A DNA stretch of 64,000 nt from Cohnella endophytica (GTDB lineage Bacteria > Bacillota > Bacilli > Paenibacillales > Paenibacillaceae), in the NCBI RefSeq assembly GCF_003628305.1, contig NZ_RBZM01000006.1, positions 1 to 64,000 of the forward strand. Reading direction: 5' to 3'. Numbering within the stretch: position 1 is the first letter of the stretch; each line of letters opens with the position of its first letter. The notes under the pieces were generated by a model that worked only from the letters and a program-made list of their open reading frames with translations, was not told where the DNA came from and made no database searches. Positions 42,917 to 51,731 of this stretch are shown here, one piece after another. A program made the translations under genes and the position numbers.

Positions 42917-44092
42917 TTGATTAACGAGGTCAGAGTACCGCTGTATCTGCAGATTCAAGAGCATTTCAAGACTCGGATTCTGACGGGGGATCTTAAGGGG
43001 GAAGATCAAATCCCCTCGGAGAAGGAACTGATGGAGCTCTACGGGGTGAGTCGAATTACGGTGGCCAACGCTTTGGGGGAGCTTGCGAAGACGGGGTGGA
43101 TCCATCGGATTCCGGGGAAGGGGAGCTTTGTGCGGACGAGGGAATTGGCTAACATCGAGGAATCCAAGTCAATCGAGCGGGCCGGTGCAAGCGCGGATCG
43201 CGCGATGTTGAATAAACGAATCGGGCTGATCATTCCCAAGTTGGAGGATTTTTTCGCTATTCGTCTATTGAAAGGAATCAATAAAGTTTTGAATGCCAGC
43301 GGATGCGAGTTGGTTATTTATTTGACCGAAAACTCGGGCGTTCGGGAGAAGGAAGCTATCCAACAGCTGATTCGTATAGGCGCGGAAGGTTTGTTGATCT
43401 TTCCGATCGACGCGGAACAATACAACGAAGATATTATCAAATTGAAAATGGAAAATTTCCCTTTCGTGCTTATTGATCGCTATTTGCCCGGTATCGAAAC
43501 AAGCTACGTCAACTCCAACGGCGGCTTAGGGGCGGAAATGGCCGTGAATTACTTGTGGGAGCTTGGACATCGGAATATTGCCATCTGTTCGGATTCCCCA
43601 TCTATGACCGTGACGGTTCAAGATCGGATTAACGGGTATATTCAAGCCTTGAAGCTGAAGGAATCCATGATTAACCCGACGCTCATTCTTGCGGACTTTA
43701 CGATCGAAGAAAGCGAGAGTGACGAAGAAAATCATCCGTTATTTCAATTGATGAAGAAAAAAATGGCTACCGCGTATATTACGTTGAATTCCCGCCTCGG
43801 GATTCGCGTATCGGAGTTGGCGGAACGAATGGGTCTTCGCGTGCCGGACGATATCTCTATCCTGACTTTCGATAATCCTTACATGGAGATGGGTCAAGAA
43901 GGCGTTTTATCCTACGTTTCGCAATCCGAAGAAAAGATCGGCGCCGAGGGGGCTGAAATCTTGCTGCGGTTATTGGGCGGACGCGGAGAACCTACTGCCC
44001 AGCCATCCTACTTCAGAAAAACATTGAATCCGAAGCTGGTTATTCGGGATACGACGGGGCCCCAAAATAAAGGATATGAGGTGAGACAGTGA
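42917..44092 (+). CDS. GntR/LacI chimeric sugar regulator (AraR-like), regulon 1, copy B
   Basis: About 391 aa from TTG, which follows a GGGGGGAGGG ribosome binding site. An ATG 15 codons earlier (42872) overlaps the GH38 stop but lacks a good site. It has a winged helix (PLYLQIQEHFKTRILTGDL, ELYGVSRITVANALGELAKTGWIHRIPGKGSFV) and a LacI-like sensor (GLIIPKLEDFFAIRL, GAEGLLIFPIDAE, GHRNIAICSDSP). It is a close paralog of the regulator on the other side of the GH38 gene, with an identical recognition helix but divergent sensor, so it probably reads a different sugar. Four-base overlap with the permease gene. Confidence 0.88.
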   Translation: MINEVRVPLYLQIQEHFKTRILTGDLKGEDQIPSEKELMELYGVSRITVANALGELAKTGWIHRIPGKGSFVRTRELANIEESKSIERAGASADRAMLNKRIGLIIPKLEDFFAIRLLKGINKVLNASGCELVIYLTENSGVREKEAIQQLIRIGAEGLLIFPIDAEQYNEDIIKLKMENFPFVLIDRYLPGIETSYVNSNGGLGAEMAVNYLWELGHRNIAICSDSPSMTVTVQDRINGYIQALKLKESMINPTLILADFTIEESESDEENHPLFQLMKKKMATAYITLNSRLGIRVSELAERMGLRVPDDISILTFDNPYMEMGQEGVLSYVSQSEEKIGAEGAEILLRLLGGRGEPTAQPSYFRKTLNPKLVIRDTTGPQNKGYEVRQ

Positions 44093-45030
44093 GTGAGTAC
44101 AAGTTGAAAAAGAGTGCATCCTTGACTTCGAAGCTTGCGGCACCGGTGGGATGGAAGCGGTTTCGCAGAAGGCATGCGGACGCGATCACGGCAACGATTA
44201 TTTTGGGGCCGATGATCTTATGGTGGGTCGTTATGTATGGAATTCCGTTTTCTTTTTCTTTCTTTTTAGGATTTTTCGAATGGATCGGAATTAACGATCA
44301 TCCGAAGTTTGTCGGCCTTCATAATTTCGTGCTTTTTTTTCAAGACGAATCCTACGTTTCCGATTTATTGCGTTCGATTTGGATGGGCGGCCTAATCATG
44401 TTGTTGGCCATGATAGCCGGTCTGGGCGCGGCTTTGTTAATGAATTTGCCGCTATTCGGCAAAGGCATTTACCGTACGATGTGGTATGTTCCCGTGGTTA
44501 CTTCGACGGTGGCGACGACGCAAGTGTTGATCATCTTATTGAACCCGATTAACGGCGCTATCAATCAAGCGATAGAGGCATTAGGGTTCGAGCCGATCTT
44601 GTGGCAAACTTCCGTCTTTTGGGGCGTCGTGCAGATTTGTATCTACTCTATGTGGAAGGGGGTTGGCACTCAAGCGCTTCTCTGGTTAGCCGGCTTGCAA
44701 TCCGTCGATCCCGTCTTGTACGAAGCCGCGGAAATAGACGGTGCCGGACGAGTCGCGAAATTTATCCATGTCACGATACCCGGCGTTAAACCGATCGCGA
44801 CATTTATCGTCATTACAGGATTGATATCGGCCGTTCAGATCTACGAGCAAGTCGCTTTTTTGACCAATGGAGGCCCTTACGGTCAAACGGAAGTATTGGT
44901 CTATCGGATTATCGCGGACGGCTTCTTCAACTTTAACTTAGGTATGGCTGGCGCATCCTCGGTCATTCTGGCTTCTATCGTTTTTATTGCCTCTATTTCT
45001 TACTATAGGTTATCCAGAGATAAGGATTAA
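44089..45030 (+). CDS. Sugar ABC transporter permease (MalF type)
   Basis: The 313-aa membrane protein begins with a ~40-residue basic cytoplasmic tail, then six helices and the EAA loop VLYEAAEIDGAGRVAKFIHVTIPGVKP. GTG overlaps the regulator's stop (GTGA) behind GAGGTGA, so translation is likely coupled to it. First of a permease pair for the binding lipoprotein at 46.1 kb. Confidence 0.92.
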   Translation: MSEYKLKKSASLTSKLAAPVGWKRFRRRHADAITATIILGPMILWWVVMYGIPFSFSFFLGFFEWIGINDHPKFVGLHNFVLFFQDESYVSDLLRSIWMGGLIMLLAMIAGLGAALLMNLPLFGKGIYRTMWYVPVVTSTVATTQVLIILLNPINGAINQAIEALGFEPILWQTSVFWGVVQICIYSMWKGVGTQALLWLAGLQSVDPVLYEAAEIDGAGRVAKFIHVTIPGVKPIATFIVITGLISAVQIYEQVAFLTNGGPYGQTEVLVYRIIADGFFNFNLGMAGASSVILASIVFIASISYYRLSRDKD

Positions 45031-45054
45031 GCGAAAAAAGAGAGGAGGAATGAT

Positions 45055-45969
45055 ATGCTAATCGCGATTAAGAAACAGCTGAAGCCGCAATATTTGATCG
45101 CTCATGTTATTTTGCTTGGCGGAGGGTTGATATTGGTTTATCCGCTAGTCTTCATGTTCATGGCGAGCTTGTTTACGAAAAATGAATACAACACCTCGGC
45201 AATCGGTCTATTACCGATAGCAAAGCATCCTACATTAAGCAATCTGAAGCTGCTATTCTTCTCTTCCGTCGATAAACAAACGAGTTATTTATACGTCAAC
45301 TCGATATACCGAACGCTTTACGCCACGTTTTTTGCCGTTCTGACCTCTTTATTAGGGGGGTATGCATTTGCGCGATTGCGTTTCAAGGGAAATGGCGTAT
45401 TGTTCATGGCGCTATTGGCTACGCAAATGATTCCCGGCGTAATCGGGTTGCTGCCTACTTACTTGGAGCTATACCGTTTTCCATTCGCGGGGGGGAATCA
45501 TATTTTTACGGGAGGTAAAGGGTTATTCGATACATGGTGGGTGTATATCCTCTTGAATGGCGGGTCCATCTATATTCTGGGCGTATTCCTGGTCAAGCAG
45601 GCTCTGGAGAGCGTGCCGAGAGAATTGGATGAAGCGGCTAAAGTAGATGGCGCCAGTACAATAAGGCTAATATTTCAAATATTAATGCCATTACAGAAGC
45701 CTGTACTCGCATATATAGCAATTAAGGTATCTATCGATACATGGAATGATTGGGCGGTTCCTTTCTTTTATACGAACAACAGCAAGCTGCAAACGCTAGC
45801 TTCCGGATTGTCTAAGCTTACGGCATTTGCCGGAGCGCCGGGCTCCACGGCCAATTATCCCCGTATGATTTCGATAAGTCTATTGCTTACGGTTCCGAGC
45901 GTGCTTTTGTTTTTTATTTTCCAAAAGTTGATCGTGCAAGGCTTGGCTAATTCGGGAGTAAAAGGGTAA
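45055..45969 (+). CDS. Sugar ABC transporter permease (MalG type)
   Basis: The 304-aa membrane protein has six helices and the EAA motif RELDEAAKVDGASTIRLIFQILMP, with strong GAGAGGAGG upstream. Forms the channel with the preceding permease. No ATPase gene follows, so a shared ATPase is needed. Confidence 0.92.
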   Translation: MLIAIKKQLKPQYLIAHVILLGGGLILVYPLVFMFMASLFTKNEYNTSAIGLLPIAKHPTLSNLKLLFFSSVDKQTSYLYVNSIYRTLYATFFAVLTSLLGGYAFARLRFKGNGVLFMALLATQMIPGVIGLLPTYLELYRFPFAGGNHIFTGGKGLFDTWWVYILLNGGSIYILGVFLVKQALESVPRELDEAAKVDGASTIRLIFQILMPLQKPVLAYIAIKVSIDTWNDWAVPFFYTNNSKLQTLASGLSKLTAFAGAPGSTANYPRMISISLLLTVPSVLLFFIFQKLIVQGLANSGVKG

Positions 45970-45999
45970 TTATCGATTAGTTATAATAAATATAACGTA

Positions 46000-46035
46000 T
46001 TGTGCATTAATGAATTATATGATATATTTAATTCG
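46000..46035 (+). promoter_or_regulatory. Promoter before the binding lipoprotein with TGATATA operator
   Basis: TTGTGC, 17 nt, TATATT. The sequence TGATATA-TT-TAATTCG (46020-46035) keeps one perfect arm of the GH38 operator and sits in the same position over the -10. This gives the binding protein extra transcription beyond the operon. Confidence 0.55.
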
Positions 46036-46072
46036 AACTTACTTTGGGCTTAAATATGAGAGGGGAATGAAA

Positions 46073-47500
46073 ATGGTCTTGAAGAGAAAAACGTCCTTTT
46101 TTCTATCTGTAGCACTCATTACATGTCTTACGTTAGCGGCTTGCAGCAATAATAATTCCAAATCGGATTCTAGCGCACCGGCTTCTTCCGATACGCCGGC
46201 CTCCTCCGAAGCTGCGCCTTCTTCAGAAGCGCCTCCTGCCGACCCCGTCAAGTTAACGGTCCTATTGGACGGAGCGATGATGCTCGGCAACTACGATGAC
46301 CCGGAAGAACGGCTTAAACAATATGACCAAGACTTGAAAGACGGCAAAATTACGGGCAACAAAAACGATGAAATGCAACGTGATAACCTCAAATACTTAT
46401 CCGAGAAGCTTAAAAGTCAAAATATTCAGCTTGTAGCGCCGGATTGGGGTTGGGCCGAGCCGTTGATTCAAAAAGAGTCGGCCGCGTTCCTGGCTAATGA
46501 CGGCCCGGATATTATCGTAGGAGAAACGCAAATGCCCGGTTTTGCTTTAGCGGGTAATCTCGAACCGTTCCCGGAAGATCTTGCTGCTAAGATTAGAGCA
46601 AACGTTGCGGAAGCCGCTTGGAAGCCGATGGAAGTCGACGGAAAAATATACGGATTAGCTCCGGATCCAGGCGTTAACATTCTCTATTGGAATAAAAAGA
46701 TCGTTGCGGAAGCGGGACTTGATCCTGACAAAGCTCCGGCGACTTGGGATGAATTGTTAGCGAATTCGAAAGCTATTTTCGAACACGGCAAAGCATCCGC
46801 CGGCGGCGTTTATGGCGGTCCGAACTTTGGGGGGTACTTACGTTTTGGCGCGTTTATGAAATTAGCCGGAGGAAACTTCGTTGATAGCAAAGGCGCGCCG
46901 ACTATCAATTCGCCGGAAAACGTAAAGGCATTCGAATTCCTTCGTCAAATGAACAAGTACAACAAACCGGGCATCGTTTCCGCTCTTGAAGAAGGAACGT
47001 TCTTCCAAGCGTTTGACAAAGATCAGATCGCTTATCAAGTAAATGGACCTTGGGTTATTTCGGGATGTATCGAACAGAAGAAAGAATGCGGCGTTGCTCC
47101 GCTTCCGATTGGACCTGCCGGCACGCCGGGTAACGTTACGATCGGAGCCGCGTTCCAAAGCGTTCCGAAGTATTCGAAGCATAAAGAAGAAGCGTTTATG
47201 GTTATCGAAGAACTGATGGGCGACACCATTCAACAAAATATCGCTAATGCGGGCGTTAGGGCTCCGATTTTGAAGTCCATCACGGAATCCGATGCTTATA
47301 AAGCGGCTCAACCGGAATTGTATGTATTCGCCAAAGGATTGCAAGGCGACGTAGTCGGATTGCCGACCTTTAGCGGTGATGCGAATAAAGCTTGGCAAGC
47401 CATTGGAGAAGCGATGACGAAGACGATGGTTACGGACAAACCGATTGCCGACTTGCTGCGGGATGCGCAGGATAAAATCGTCGCGGCCGGCAAGAAGTAA
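46073..47500 (+). CDS. Sugar ABC transporter substrate-binding lipoprotein
   Basis: This 475-aa solute-binding protein has lipobox LTLAAC, a Ser/Ala/Glu-rich linker and a MalE-type fold (GDAN-type C-terminus; NILYWNKKIVAEAGLDPDKAPATWDELL; YQVNGPWVISG). ATG 6 nt after AGGGGA was chosen; a longer frame starts in the promoter. Here the binding protein follows the permeases, the reverse of the usual order, and has its own promoter. Two cysteines (SGCIEQKKECG) could form a disulfide, unusual for this family. Substrate possibly mannose-containing oligomers, by context. Confidence 0.9.
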   Translation: MVLKRKTSFFLSVALITCLTLAACSNNNSKSDSSAPASSDTPASSEAAPSSEAPPADPVKLTVLLDGAMMLGNYDDPEERLKQYDQDLKDGKITGNKNDEMQRDNLKYLSEKLKSQNIQLVAPDWGWAEPLIQKESAAFLANDGPDIIVGETQMPGFALAGNLEPFPEDLAAKIRANVAEAAWKPMEVDGKIYGLAPDPGVNILYWNKKIVAEAGLDPDKAPATWDELLANSKAIFEHGKASAGGVYGGPNFGGYLRFGAFMKLAGGNFVDSKGAPTINSPENVKAFEFLRQMNKYNKPGIVSALEEGTFFQAFDKDQIAYQVNGPWVISGCIEQKKECGVAPLPIGPAGTPGNVTIGAAFQSVPKYSKHKEEAFMVIEELMGDTIQQNIANAGVRAPILKSITESDAYKAAQPELYVFAKGLQGDVVGLPTFSGDANKAWQAIGEAMTKTMVTDKPIADLLRDAQDKIVAAGKK

Positions 47501-47526
47501 TTTTTATTGAACGGGTTCTATTGAAT

Positions 47527-47577
47527 GAAGGCTTAGGAGATATGGCGTTTATAGCATATCCCCTAAGCCTTCTTCAT
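47527..47577 (+). terminator. Rho-independent terminator
   Basis: GAAGGCTTAGG pairs with CCTAAGCCTTC, with inner GATATG/CATATC, 26 nt after the binding-protein stop. Confidence 0.85.
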
Positions 47578-47691
47578 TAAAGCTAATAATATTTGAAGAG
47601 GAGGTAGATAATCGATCTCGAATGCAGTGCTTCGTTTGTGGAGGAAGTAGATTGCGCTTGCGTTTAAACCTAACCATTAGGAGGAGAGTTA

Positions 47692-50538
47692 ATGAAGTCG
47701 AAAAGAATGTTAATGATGTCGCTGATCGTTACGCTGATAGCGGCAACCGTTCAATTCTCCGTATCCGTGTCCCATGTCGCTGCTGCGATCAATTGGCCTT
47801 CGAATCAGGTTCTTCCCTCGTTTTCCGCTCCCGCAGCTACGCTTGACGTGATGGATGTGACGACGGAATTCAAGTACCAGGCGGAAGGCACGCAAGTGGG
47901 TCACGGGACGGGGCGCTTAGACGGGAACGGGTGGCTGGTGCAAACGGGTATCGATGCTCCCCTTCAGCATATGGTTTACGGACCTTATGCAACGAATATA
48001 CCGGTAGGAGCAAATACGGCGTTCTTTGATATAAGCATCGATAACAACACCGCGAACAACGCGGTGATGGTAACGGTGGATGTTCGGGATAATACGAACG
48101 GAGCGATTCTGGCTACGAGGGATATTACAAGGCAAGAATGGACGGGCGTCTACTCGTTTCAGAGATTCGAACTGCCTTTCAATAACGCTACGGCGGGGCA
48201 TGCTCTCGAATTCAGGGTGTACTGGTGGGGCGGATCGTATATCAAAGTAGACGATGTAGGAACGAATCCTAAAATATTGGGAGACGAAGCGGTCTTATTC
48301 ACGACGCTGAAAGGCCTCGTCAACAAAACGCAGCCTCGAATTTACACGTATGACGATGCCGTGCGGGGAGAAGACGGAAAGTACAATTGGTTGAATTCGC
48401 TAGGGATAGGACACACGGACGTAACGGACAACTACAGTCTCATTACCAAGTACAAAAGCGAGATCGGCGGTATCGTCATCTACGATGAAGCAGTCCCGGA
48501 TACGATCAATCTAGCGACTACGTTTGCTTCCCTTAATAAAGGAATCGTCGCTTCGCCTTCATTGGTAACGAAACTAACCTCTGCTCCGTATAGCCTGCCC
48601 ATACTCAAGGACTTCCGCGGCATGTTTACGACTAAGGTCCAAGTATACCAGTACTTATACAACAACTATTGGTCGTTAGTGACGCACAAGATTCTCGCCG
48701 GGATAAACCCGCAGATTAAAGGTTTCCTGCGCGATTATGCAACTGCGGTCGGGACTGCGGCGGTATGGCTTAATCCGGCCGTGCCTGCCGAAGATACGAT
48801 ACTAAGACAGTTTCTGACGGATATGCCGCATGACGGAACCGGAACGTACATGGGGTGGTGGCCGGATGAAGGGCAAGGCGTAACGAGGACGTCGGAATAC
48901 GGGGTTACGACGATCGCGAGCGATTTCGCGTCTAACTTGACTGTATTCGGCGGAACTTCCAGAACGGTGAACGTCAAGCCATTGGCGAATAAGCCTCCGT
49001 TGCGCAACAAAATTTATGTATCCTTGATTCTGAGCGATGGAGATAACTTGCAGTATTTGGAGCATCGGTTCAAAACGCCGTGGCTATGGGATAGCGCGAA
49101 TAGAGGGACGATCCCTCTCGGTTGGACGGTGTCTCCCGCCATGTTGGACGCGATGCCCGGAGTGTTGAACTATTTATACAATACGGCAACCCCGAATGAC
49201 AACTTGATCGGCGGACCTACGGGGGTTGGCTATACGTATCCGAACTTATGGACGAATCAAAGCTATCTGAATAACTATGTTGCGCTGAGTAACGATTATG
49301 CCAATCGATCGGGCTTGAAGGTCATTACCGTGTGGAATACGATCGTCGGCGGAATCAATCCGAACGTGGGCAGCAGCTTCGCCGCGTATGCGCCCTCGCT
49401 CTTGGGCTTAACGGGTATGCAAGCGGGCGGTCAAATTACGCAATATAACAATATATTGCCTACTCAGGCGCTTAACGCCACCTATTGTTATTCCCAGGCT
49501 ACCGTCATCTCGGAAATTAACGGCGCGATCGCCGGATGGAGCGGAACGGCTCCGAGATTCGTATCGATCCAAGCCAATCCGTGGGATGTATCTTATCAAA
49601 TGCTCGTCAATGCCGTCAATAATTTCAGCGGCAATAGTAACATCGTGTTCGTGACGCCGGATAACTACTTCCAGCTCATGAGAGAGTATAACAATTTGCC
49701 CGTAGACCCATCGACCGTGGTCAAGACGTACGAGGCGGAAAATACGAGCTATGCGACTTCGCCGTTTAATCATAGCGTGGGTCGGGCGGACGGCGACGCC
49801 TGGTCGGCGAACGTTGCCCAAGACGCCGCGGATTTCATGCTGTGGGGGCCGTACGTAACGACATTGCCGGCGGGCCAGCTCACGGCAACGTTTAAGATGA
49901 AGATCGATTCTATTACGGGAGTTAACGACAATGTCGTAAGGTTGGATGTTCGCGATAGTACGACGGGGCAAGATCTGGCGGCGTTTGACGTTTACAGGAA
50001 TCAGTTCAAGGCTGCGAATACGTACCAGGATTTCAGTCTGAATTTCACTAACGTTACCGGCCATCAGCTCGAGTTCAGGGTAGGGTACAAAGCTAAAGCG
50101 AAAATCAGCGTCGATAAGGTAACGGTAACGACCAGCATAGGCAAATATGAAGCCGAAGGAACGGTTGTAGGCCATGCCACTGGGCGCGCGGTCAGCGATG
50201 GGTGGCAAGCGAATCCTACTCAGGATACGGCGATCCATATGTCCTATGGACCGTACGATGCGAACTTGCCGGTTGGTAATCGCAAGGTTACCTTCAGGCT
50301 GAAGGTGGATAACAACACGCTTAACAATCTGCAAGTGGCGGCAATCGACGTTTGGGATGCGACGGCGGGTACGACCGTTGTTTCGCAAAATATATTAAGG
50401 CAGCAATTTACCGCCGCGAATCAATATCAGGATTTCAGTTTGACGTTTAACAATACGACGCTTAATCATCAGTTGGAATATCGGGTTTATTATAATGCCG
50501 TCGCAACGATAACGTTGGATAAGATTACGATTAACTGA
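47692..50538 (+). CDS. Secreted GxGYxYP-family protein with three repeated modules
   Basis: The 948-aa protein has a signal peptide (~1-32), a beta-rich module (~55-190; YQAEGTQVGHGTGR...LEFRVYWWGGSYIKVD), a GxGYxYP N-terminal domain, and a C-terminal domain with IYVSLILSDGDNLQYLEHRF and the signature TGVGYTYPNLW (~505). Two more copies of the beta module follow (YEAENTSYATSPFNHSVGR... and YEAEGTVVGHATGR...). The repeats look like carbohydrate-binding modules. GxGYxYP proteins occur in glycan-use loci and are thought to be glycoside hydrolases, without established substrate. AGGAGGAG precedes ATG. Sits after the mannosidase/importer cluster. Confidence 0.82.
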   Translation: MKSKRMLMMSLIVTLIAATVQFSVSVSHVAAAINWPSNQVLPSFSAPAATLDVMDVTTEFKYQAEGTQVGHGTGRLDGNGWLVQTGIDAPLQHMVYGPYATNIPVGANTAFFDISIDNNTANNAVMVTVDVRDNTNGAILATRDITRQEWTGVYSFQRFELPFNNATAGHALEFRVYWWGGSYIKVDDVGTNPKILGDEAVLFTTLKGLVNKTQPRIYTYDDAVRGEDGKYNWLNSLGIGHTDVTDNYSLITKYKSEIGGIVIYDEAVPDTINLATTFASLNKGIVASPSLVTKLTSAPYSLPILKDFRGMFTTKVQVYQYLYNNYWSLVTHKILAGINPQIKGFLRDYATAVGTAAVWLNPAVPAEDTILRQFLTDMPHDGTGTYMGWWPDEGQGVTRTSEYGVTTIASDFASNLTVFGGTSRTVNVKPLANKPPLRNKIYVSLILSDGDNLQYLEHRFKTPWLWDSANRGTIPLGWTVSPAMLDAMPGVLNYLYNTATPNDNLIGGPTGVGYTYPNLWTNQSYLNNYVALSNDYANRSGLKVITVWNTIVGGINPNVGSSFAAYAPSLLGLTGMQAGGQITQYNNILPTQALNATYCYSQATVISEINGAIAGWSGTAPRFVSIQANPWDVSYQMLVNAVNNFSGNSNIVFVTPDNYFQLMREYNNLPVDPSTVVKTYEAENTSYATSPFNHSVGRADGDAWSANVAQDAADFMLWGPYVTTLPAGQLTATFKMKIDSITGVNDNVVRLDVRDSTTGQDLAAFDVYRNQFKAANTYQDFSLNFTNVTGHQLEFRVGYKAKAKISVDKVTVTTSIGKYEAEGTVVGHATGRAVSDGWQANPTQDTAIHMSYGPYDANLPVGNRKVTFRLKVDNNTLNNLQVAAIDVWDATAGTTVVSQNILRQQFTAANQYQDFSLTFNNTTLNHQLEYRVYYNAVATITLDKITIN

Positions 50539-50596
50539 TGGGTTCTCGTCTCTCTTGTTGAATTTTGAAATAACGTGACTTTACCGAGCGTATAAG

Positions 50597-50640
50597 GAAG
50601 CCTTAGTTTTCAACGTGAGTTGAGACTAAGGCTTTCTTAA
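50597..50640 (+). terminator. Rho-independent terminator
   Basis: GAAGCCTTAGT pairs with ACTAAGGCTTTC, with an inner TTTCAAC/GTTGAGA stem, followed by TTAA. Confidence 0.78.
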
Positions 50641-50672
50641 TGATCAAGTATACGAATTGGAGGATGGACAAA

Positions 50673-51695
50673 TTGTCTCTCATAATTAAGCAGGCCTCGG
50701 CTCTTGGAATAACAATTATCCTAAGCGTTGCCTTAGCAGGGTGTTCGTTCTTGCCAAAGGATGAAGGCACTTTGAAACCGCCTTTGGTGAAGCCTGCTCA
50801 AGAAAACTACAGCACCGAGAAAGTAACAAGAGGATCGATCGTGAAGTCGATCAACGCGAGCGGAACCTTCGAATCCACGGATACGGATTTGGCCCAGTTC
50901 AGGGGGCAAGGCGGCCGGTTAGGTAAAATCGTCGTGCATCCTGGCGATATTGTGAAAAAAGGGGACGTTCTGGTTCAACTCGTATTAGACGACTTGGATG
51001 TTCAATTAAAGGAACAGCAATTGACGCTAGAGCGCGCGAAATATACTTATCAGCAAGCAATCAACGCGGATAAGCAGGCCCTTAGGATCGCGGGGCTGCA
51101 GCTCGAGATCGAGCAGATCAAATACGAGAAGTTATCGAAGCAATTCAACAGTAAGCAGTTGACTTCCCATATCGACGGAGAAGTCGTGTTCAAAGAAGAT
51201 CTTAAAGAAGGGGATATGGTCGAGCCTTATCAGACGTTAGTCGCAGTTGCCGATCCGTCCAAGCTTAGAGTCGCCATTAGAGTCGATAATGCCAACGATA
51301 TCAAGGAGATTGATGTAGGCGTGCCCGCATCCGTGACCCTGAAGGATGACGAGGTCATGGGGAAGGTCGTCCAAACGCCTTCTTCTTCTCCGGAAACCTT
51401 AAATAAAGATTTAGCGGATAAATATGCCAAAACTTTATATATCGAAGTTTCGAAGTTGCCTGAGGGCGCCGAGATCGGTTCGATGGCGGATGTGAAAATC
51501 ATTACGCAGCAGCGCGACCATGTGATCAAAATTCCGCGCAGCGGCTTGCGCTCTTACCTTGGACGGAACTTCGTAAGAATACTGGAAGAAGGCAAACGAC
51601 TGCGAGAGATCGACGTCGAACCGGGGATTGTCGGATCCACTGAAGTGGAGATCATCAAAGGTTTGGAAGAAGGCCAAGTCATCGTACTTCAATAA
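50673..51695 (+). CDS. MacA/YknX-like membrane fusion lipoprotein
   Basis: This 340-aa adaptor starts at TTG 9 nt after GGAGG; alternative upstream starts lack spacing. It has a lipobox LAGC, a biotinyl-lipoyl-like half (GGRLGKIVVHPGDIVKKGDVLVQL), a short helical hairpin (~105-150), the second half-motif (SHIDGEVVFKEDLKEGDMVEPYQTL) and beta-barrel/membrane-proximal domains. In MacAB/YknXYZ-type exporters this protein links the permease to the substrate at the outer surface. Directly followed by the FtsX-like permease gene. The ATPase partner gene is lost downstream. Confidence 0.88.
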   Translation: MSLIIKQASALGITIILSVALAGCSFLPKDEGTLKPPLVKPAQENYSTEKVTRGSIVKSINASGTFESTDTDLAQFRGQGGRLGKIVVHPGDIVKKGDVLVQLVLDDLDVQLKEQQLTLERAKYTYQQAINADKQALRIAGLQLEIEQIKYEKLSKQFNSKQLTSHIDGEVVFKEDLKEGDMVEPYQTLVAVADPSKLRVAIRVDNANDIKEIDVGVPASVTLKDDEVMGKVVQTPSSSPETLNKDLADKYAKTLYIEVSKLPEGAEIGSMADVKIITQQRDHVIKIPRSGLRSYLGRNFVRILEEGKRLREIDVEPGIVGSTEVEIIKGLEEGQVIVLQ

Positions 51696-51731
51696 ACGAT
51701 TTCGTATTCCTGGTGTTGGGGAGGCTAAGAA

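Noticed and set aside
49408-50388. 326-aa open frame on the minus strand
   Set aside because: It lies wholly antisense to the repeated modules of the GxGYxYP gene, is rich in Arg/His/Ile as expected for an antisense shadow, and shows no domain or ribosome binding site.
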